Below, in pieces: positions 58,557 through 64,000 of a stretch of 64,000 nt of DNA. This DNA comes from Podocnemis expansa. Its lineage: Eukaryota; Chordata; Testudines; Podocnemididae. Each line of letters begins with the position of its first letter. Position 1 is the stretch's first letter. A program made the translations under genes and the position numbers. The notes under the pieces were generated by a model. That model did no database searches. It was given only the letters and a program-made list of their open reading frames with translations, and had not been told where the DNA came from. Where the stretch lies: positions 1,111,934 to 1,175,933 of the forward strand of contig ML681971.1 in the NCBI GenBank assembly GCA_007922195.1, in the 5' to 3' direction.

Positions 58557-60385
58557 CATGACCTCTTTGTGACCACTGTCCTTGATGTGAGGGCTGAGGG
58601 CTACCTGGACCAGCACAAGCACTGTAGCTCCAAGCATTCTGTTTCCAATACACTGAGCCGACAAGCCTGTGAAAGAAGTGTGGACATCCAATTTGGTCCT
58701 GAGTGAGATGTCCAAGTCAGCCATGTATCTTCAAATCATGACATAGCTTGGCCCAGGATGAATCTGTTCATAAGTTGTTGCACTCAAATGGAAATTGTTT
58801 CCCATCAACATTCAGGACACTGTGACCCATCTGGGGTGTCAGTCATTTCTTGGAAGCTCACAGAGCAGATGCATGGACTGATTCAGAACTGAATAGACAT
58901 TTATAAGCTTATTTCACCTCCATTACCTGAAACACAAGAATCAGCTGATACCTTCCCCTACCAAACAAGATAAAACTAATGTTAAATACATGAAGAACAC
59001 AAAATCACGGTGGAAAGCCAGGACACTACTAATATCACTCCAGTGGGGGTTGAAGAATGCAGCTGCTGATGCAATGTGAGGTATGAACTTCAGCATAATT
59101 AGTGAAAAGTGCAAATCTGAAGGAGGCTGAGGCTCAGAAACCATATCACATGGAGGGAATGCAATTGATCTTCCTGTAAGAGGGGGAAGGTTTGGTCCTG
59201 GAAATCTTCACACATATCTTGCCTGGCACAGATGATGGACTAGAAGTACCAAGGAAAAGGTGACTATCAGTTTATAGGGGAAGAGATGATATAGCTTTCG
59301 GTATTTCCTGACCCCTAAATGGTGGGGTGATCGTCAGTAGAATAACATCTGTCCAAGACATAGGATTGCTTTTCACTGGGGATTTCTGACAGCATGCCAG
59401 GCTCTAACAAATGAACCAGACACTGAGTTTAAAGAAGGCTATGGCATATAACACTGGAGGCATTGACTAGAAAGGTAGATGGCACCTTGAATTCTCTCTC
59501 TTGATCAAGGAACACCTGGTATGGACATAAAGCCCAGTATATTTGATCTGAGAAATGTAGGTGAAAGTTGCTGAGAAGAGGAAAAATGACCTCAATTTGC
59601 AGTTTGTTTTGAAAGCCTAACTGGAGCACAGCTAGGCATGAAAGACCTGGAGTGACTGATGTGATCTCCTGTATTGTGTCCTCTGAACTCAAGAGCCTTG
59701 TTTGTTCAGTAAAGGAGGAAGGTGACTGATGAGGAAAAGCTGCACTGTGGGAGGATGTGACCTGAGTGTATTGACATATTGTACTTCTGGGCTTGAGGGC
59801 TTTCTGGCTATCACAGGAACTAAGGGGGGAATCATGGTTTGTGAGAGGGAGAGTTTTGCTGTGTCTTTCAAGAGAAGAGACGAATGGATTGTCGCCATAC
59901 GGGAAGGATAGCTGTTCAAGGTTCCTTAACAACATCAATAATGCATGGAAGGTGTGCCTGCCATGAGAAGAACTCTTGGTTATCTTAAGGTCTAGACTCC
60001 TGTCTCTGGGGACTGCAGTAGTACTGTACATCCTAAGCATTTGCCTGGCTGGCAAATCCCAGGAAACTGTCAGTAAAGGGTTCAAATTCTTGTAGGTGAG
60101 CAGCAAATGGAGCACCAAGAACAATGTTGTCTCACTCACAGTGCCCAGAAAGGCAGTTGGGGCTCGGCTGGCAAAGTGCTGATGTTGAAAGGCCAGGGGG
60201 AGTTTATGTGCCAATGTGTTTCAGCCAGGGGGGCACATATGTGGGACAAAGCAATAGTCCAACTCCTTAGTATCTGTACACATACATCATATTTCTGGAG
60301 CCTTTCTCTCACCCTGCAGTGGCCAGAGGAATGTGTGCTATCTATGGGCTTGGTGTAACTAATAAAGTGTGCTCTTTGAGAGTGT
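58557..60385 (+). other. NR2E3: Probable NR2E3 3' UTR and poly(A) site
   Basis: After the stop codon there is no further exon. The first convincing AATAAA on the plus strand with a GT-rich element just downstream is at 60361-60366, followed by tgtgctctttgagagtgttt. This would give a 3' UTR of about 1.8 kb. The signal is seen; the transcript end is inferred. A long antisense reading frame in this stretch has no recognisable family. Confidence 0.5.
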
Positions 60386-61166
60386 TTTGTCTTCTCTTCA
60401 CTTAGTCCTCCTTCCTCCTGCATTGCATTCACGTCCACCTTCAGGAGCAGGCAGCCTAAATCCTGAGGTCACTCTACTGCATGAGACTGCCTGTCACAGG
60501 TCAGATGCCTCGCAGCCTATGACTAACCACGTTTGAATTATGAGGGTTTCTGCTGTGTCCTGCCAAAAGCAGCGTCCAAAGTTGGGCCTGAATGGCCACG
60601 TCACAGCTACATGCCTAAAGAGGGGTCTCGTCTATAATTTAGAAATATTTAAAATGAAGACAAGGGCAGCTGCCACTGCCTCCTCTTTATCTGCATGTGA
60701 ACGTGGTGCTCATGAGAGGCCAAACCAGTAACTATGGAAACAGAACTCCTCCTCATCCGCCCATCTGATACAGCAAGCAAAGCCTCCATGCATTACATGG
60801 CTGGACAGCTGACTGCTATGGGAAAGGGGACATTAGCTCACCTTGACCCATTCAATCTTAAGTCTTTCTGCTGAAAAGGCTGGGACTTGGTCTCTAGAAT
60901 GCATTTAGGTCACCTTAGATAGAAGTCTGCCTTGGAAACGTAAGCTGGACCCATGTACCCTGTTCCTGCTCCTCTGTCAAACCTTAACTGTCTTACCTGG
61001 GAACCTCTGTTAGCTGCCTTCTCAATCCCTGCCAGTGCTTGAAAGACACAAGTCAAAGGAATGTGACTTCAGAAGGGTTGCATTCTGGAGGGAGCTGAGA
61101 ACAACATTCCCATGTCAGACAAGCCACATCAATCATAGATCATCTTTACTTTGTAATAGCTTTGTA
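60386..61166. other. Intergenic between NR2E3 and the next repeat
   Basis: No gene or clear repeat recognised. Confidence 0.4.
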
Positions 61167-61174
61167 CTTTAATA

Positions 61175-61439
61175 CAGGGGTTTTCAACCTCTTCACGGTA
61201 GCAACCCAGCTGGGAAGCTTCCCAGCTGTGCGCAACACACCAAGCACCCTCTCCTGCATCTTAGCCCCCACCTCTCCCCTGGAAATCCCCGTCTCCCCTC
61301 TGCCCACTCCCCAGCATACTCCCCCACTGCCAAAATCCACCACTTGGTGGGGGGGGCAGGGGCAGGCTTAGCACATGACACACTAACTGCTGTGCCACAA
61401 CACATTTTTGTGTTGCAACACAATAGTTGAGAACCACTG
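61175..61439 (+). mobile_element. hAT MITE with perfect 8-bp target duplication
   Basis: Starts CAGGGGTTTTCAACCTC and ends agttgagaaccactg, flanked by CTTTAATA on both sides (61167-61174 and 61440-61447). The interior includes tgttgcaacac / gtgccacaacac blocks. Distinct from the 35552 family in sequence but of the same hAT type. Confidence 0.92.
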
Positions 61440-62116
61440 CTTTAATAAGCTAGGTTTATTTGTTCATAAAGTTGTTTTTGTACAGCCATACAGTATCTAT
61501 TTAAGAAATATTACACAAATTGCAATTTATACGTATGACATCCTGTTTCCAGAAGGAAAAAGCCAACATTAATTTAAAAAAAAAATTAAAGAAAACCTGC
61601 AAGCATGAAATTACACAGTACCAGCTGACAGCACAGCAGCACAGACCTGACTCTGTGGTCAAGATAAATTATTCTCCTTTAAATAATTATTCTTTCTTTC
61701 TAAACAGCAGAATGTATAGTGCATATGACACAGAATAATGTAACCTTTTACAATACAGACTTTGCTTTTTAAATTTACACTCAGCATACTTATAAAATTA
61801 CTTAAAAATTTCCATTACAAATAATAATAATTAACAACAATATGCAGCTCACGTCCTCTCCAGCGGTAAGTACTTTGGCTTGGTACAAGGAGTGTATAGT
61901 ATCAGAGAACCTACTGCTTGACAGAACTAGAAGACAGGCATCAGGTTTAAAATGGACAGGGAATGAAACATAAGATTGGTCTATCCTGTGCCTATGGTCA
62001 AAATAATAATAAAATGATGACAAAAAGAGAACAAGGAGTCTGGAGCCACTAAAACCATTTCACTGCTCTCCCACTCCACTTCACAACAATAGAAAAGGAA
62101 AGTTGGGGAAGGGGAG
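61440..62116 (-). other. AT-rich stretch, possible 3' UTR of MYO9A
   Basis: AT-rich sequence without coding frames. The minus strand has AATAAA at 61460-61455. In human, MYO9A lies just downstream of NR2E3 on the opposite strand, tail to tail. The composition and signal would fit its 3' UTR, cut by the hAT MITE and the Gypsy insertion. No MYO9A coding exon is in the window, so this is only a positional inference. Confidence 0.25.
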
Positions 62117-62282
62117 TGTGGTGATATGCTTGTCATTGTTGTGTAAATTGGGAGACGTGCCCCAGAGTAGATTTAACATGGCTGCTCCCAGGTACACACC
62201 TGGATACCTGTCTGTATGATTAAAGTTCTATTCCTTACTCATTCAATAGTATCATCTTTAATGAACCCTCAAGATCATTACA
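62117..62282 (+). mobile_element. 5' LTR of a Ty3/Gypsy element
   Basis: A 166-bp stretch that begins tgtggtgatatgc and ends gatcattaca (TG...CA), immediately followed by a TGG primer-binding-like sequence and then the gag frame. Boundaries are inferred, since the other LTR is outside the window. Confidence 0.65.
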
Positions 62283-62300
62283 TGGTGTCAGAAGATGGGG
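62283..62300 (+). other. Candidate primer-binding site
   Basis: tggtgtcagaagatgggg starts directly after the LTR's CA, as expected where a tRNA primes minus-strand synthesis. The tRNA was not identified. Confidence 0.5.
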
Positions 62301-62422
62301 AATGAGTTTGGAAACTAAAAAGACTTGGAGGAAAATTCCTGCATTTGCACCTGAAAACAGCAAAACATCAGGGATCTCTGAAAACAAAGAAAGCCTTCAG
62401 CAAGTAAGTGTAAGCTCTAACA

Positions 62423-64000
62423 ATGGATGTTTTACAGGCTCCTTCACCTCTCCAAATGTCTGGTAATGTTGCAGAAAACTGGCTAAAGTTTAAGCAGCGA
62501 TTTCTGTTGTATTTGTCTGCCATTGGTGTGCAGAACAAAGATGAAAACCAGAAATCATCTATATTTTTGCATGTTGTTGGGGAGGATGCACTGGATGTAT
62601 ATAATAACTTTGAATTTCAAGATGGTGAAAGCATGAATTTAAACACTATACTGACTAAGTCTGAGGAATATTGCTTGCCAAAAATGAATGTGACTTTTGA
62701 GAGGCATAGATTTTTTACATGCATGCAAAAACCGGATAATACCATAGCCCAATATGTGACAGAATTAAGGAAACTCAGTAAAAGCTGTAATTTTGGTGGC
62801 TTGGCATAGTCTCTGATCAAACATAGACTCATTTGTGGCATTACAGACAATGTGTTAAGAGAGAGACTGCTCAGAGAGGGAGAGATCTCTTTGAATGAAA
62901 CCCTTCAAATATGTAGGGCCACTGAAATGGTAAAAACACAAGTAAAAGAGCTGAATTCACCAGAAGGGACAGTGCATGCACTTAGACAAACAGCATGTAG
63001 CCAGAGTGGTTCAAGTCGCAATGTGAAACCAACCCCTGCTATCAGGAAGACTGAGTCCAGACAGTCTTGTGGCAAGTGTGGATCATGGCATGGTCCCAAA
63101 CAGTGTTTTGCCTATGGGAAACTCTGTCATAACTGTGGGAAACTTAATCATTTTGCAAAGTGCTGCAGATCCCAAAGGCGCAAAAATCAAGTGCATTTAG
63201 TTACTGACAGTGAGACTGAGGAGTGCTTTGTAGATGTATTGGGATCAAGCAAACCTAGTGAGAGGGACTGGATACTGCCTCTGTCAGTGAATGGAACAAT
63301 CATTCCACTGAAACTAGACACAGGAGCTCAGGTTAACATTCTGTCTACACGAGATTATGAGAGACTGAGAATAAGACCCAAGCTGGGACCAACAAACATA
63401 AAAGTAACTGGGTATTCTGGAACAAATATACCTGTGCAGGGACGCTGCTTCGCCAGTGTTAACTATAAGAACACCATGTACAGGCTGCCTTTCATTGTAG
63501 TACCACAGGAGGTGACACCAATTTTGGGCTTGGTTGCCTGTGAGAAACTAAATCTGGTAAAAAGGGTGCTCTCACTACAAGATAGGCCTGCATCTGGCTA
63601 TGAGGTACTCCTTGAAGAATATCAGGACCTGTTTCAGGGATTGGGCTGCTTGCAAGGTGAACATACAATCCGCATAAACAAGCAGATCCCTCCAGTTATT
63701 CATCCATGTAGAAAGGTGCCATTTTCACTCCGTGATAAACTCAAGGCTGAGCTTGAAAGGATGGAAGCAATGCAAGTAATACAAAAAATAGAGGAGCCAA
63801 CGGAATGGGTGAGCTCCCTAGTTATAGTGCAAAAAAGTAATGGCCAGCTACGCATATGCTTAGATCCCAGAGACCTCAACAGAGCTATACAAAGAGAACA
63901 TTTCAAACTACCAACTAGAGAAGAGATCATGGCTCAGTTTGCAAATGCTCAATACTTCAGTAAATTGGATGTATCCTCTGGATTTTGGCAGCTAAAATTA
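62423..64000 (+). pseudogene. Ty3/Gypsy gag-pol, one internal stop, runs off the window
   Basis: A single frame from ATG 62423 to the window edge (526 codons) with only one stop, TAG at 62807-62809. Order of domains: capsid-like Gag (GNVAENWLKFKQRF, then FHR-type helices), two zinc knuckles near 63067-63170 (CGKCGSWHGPKQC and CHNCGKLNHFAKC), the retropepsin active site LDTGAQVN near 63316-63340, and the reverse transcriptase start with ICLDPRDLN near 63855-63880 and FSKLDVSSGFWQ near 63955-63990. Gag and Pol share one frame, as in several vertebrate Gypsy lineages. The stop lies in a conserved part of Gag, so it looks like a mutation, but readthrough cannot be excluded. The frame is otherwise clean, indicating a young insertion. 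Confidence 0.9.

Noticed and set aside
59429..60214. 261-codon minus-strand reading frame
   Set aside because: Long, but no family motif is visible. It lies antisense within the probable NR2E3 3' UTR and has no splice or promoter context. A protein search with no hit and no transcripts would confirm that it is spurious.

Overview
The window is vertebrate nuclear DNA: one intact multi-exon gene inside dense, nested transposon debris, with a single 400-base assembly gap. The repeat mix points to a non-avian sauropsid, most likely a turtle. It includes many CR1 LINE fragments, a DIRS retrotransposon, a Penelope-type fragment, Ty3/Gypsy copies, a tRNA-derived SINE with a CR1-like tail, MIR relics and many hAT and Harbinger-like non-autonomous elements. 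The organism is an inference.

The gene is NR2E3 (photoreceptor-specific nuclear receptor, PNR) on the plus strand. Eight coding exons run from 47437 to 58556. All splice sites are canonical, all phases agree, and the product is 409 residues (human: 410). A strong poly(A) signal at 60361 suggests a 3' UTR of about 1.8 kb. The AT-rich stretch at 61440-62116 may be the converging 3' UTR of MYO9A, which lies tail-to-tail with NR2E3 in human; this is not proven here.

Layout: 1-1110, 5' part of a CR1 element (minus) with ORF1 open to the window edge. 2560-3375, CR1 RT end. 4443-10466, a nearly full-length but dead DIRS element (minus) with inverted termini and an internal complementary region, invaded by a TTCGAA-rich palindromic MITE. 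10606-47000, mostly intergenic, with at least five groups of hAT-like non-autonomous elements (many with visible 8-bp target duplications), a second DIRS fragment (15900-17013), nested CR1 copies, a 327-bp inverted repeat (27103-27429), a decayed hAT transposase (41446-42480), a SINE and a Penelope-type fragment with a degenerate hammerhead motif. 47437-60385, NR2E3. 62117-64000, 5' half of a young Ty3/Gypsy element whose gag-pol frame has one stop codon and runs off the right edge.

I found no prokaryotic-type system, tRNA or rRNA gene, or CRISPR array. The most notable material is the set of short DNA transposon families, which can be defined from this window alone by shared termini and target duplications, and the palindromic structures.
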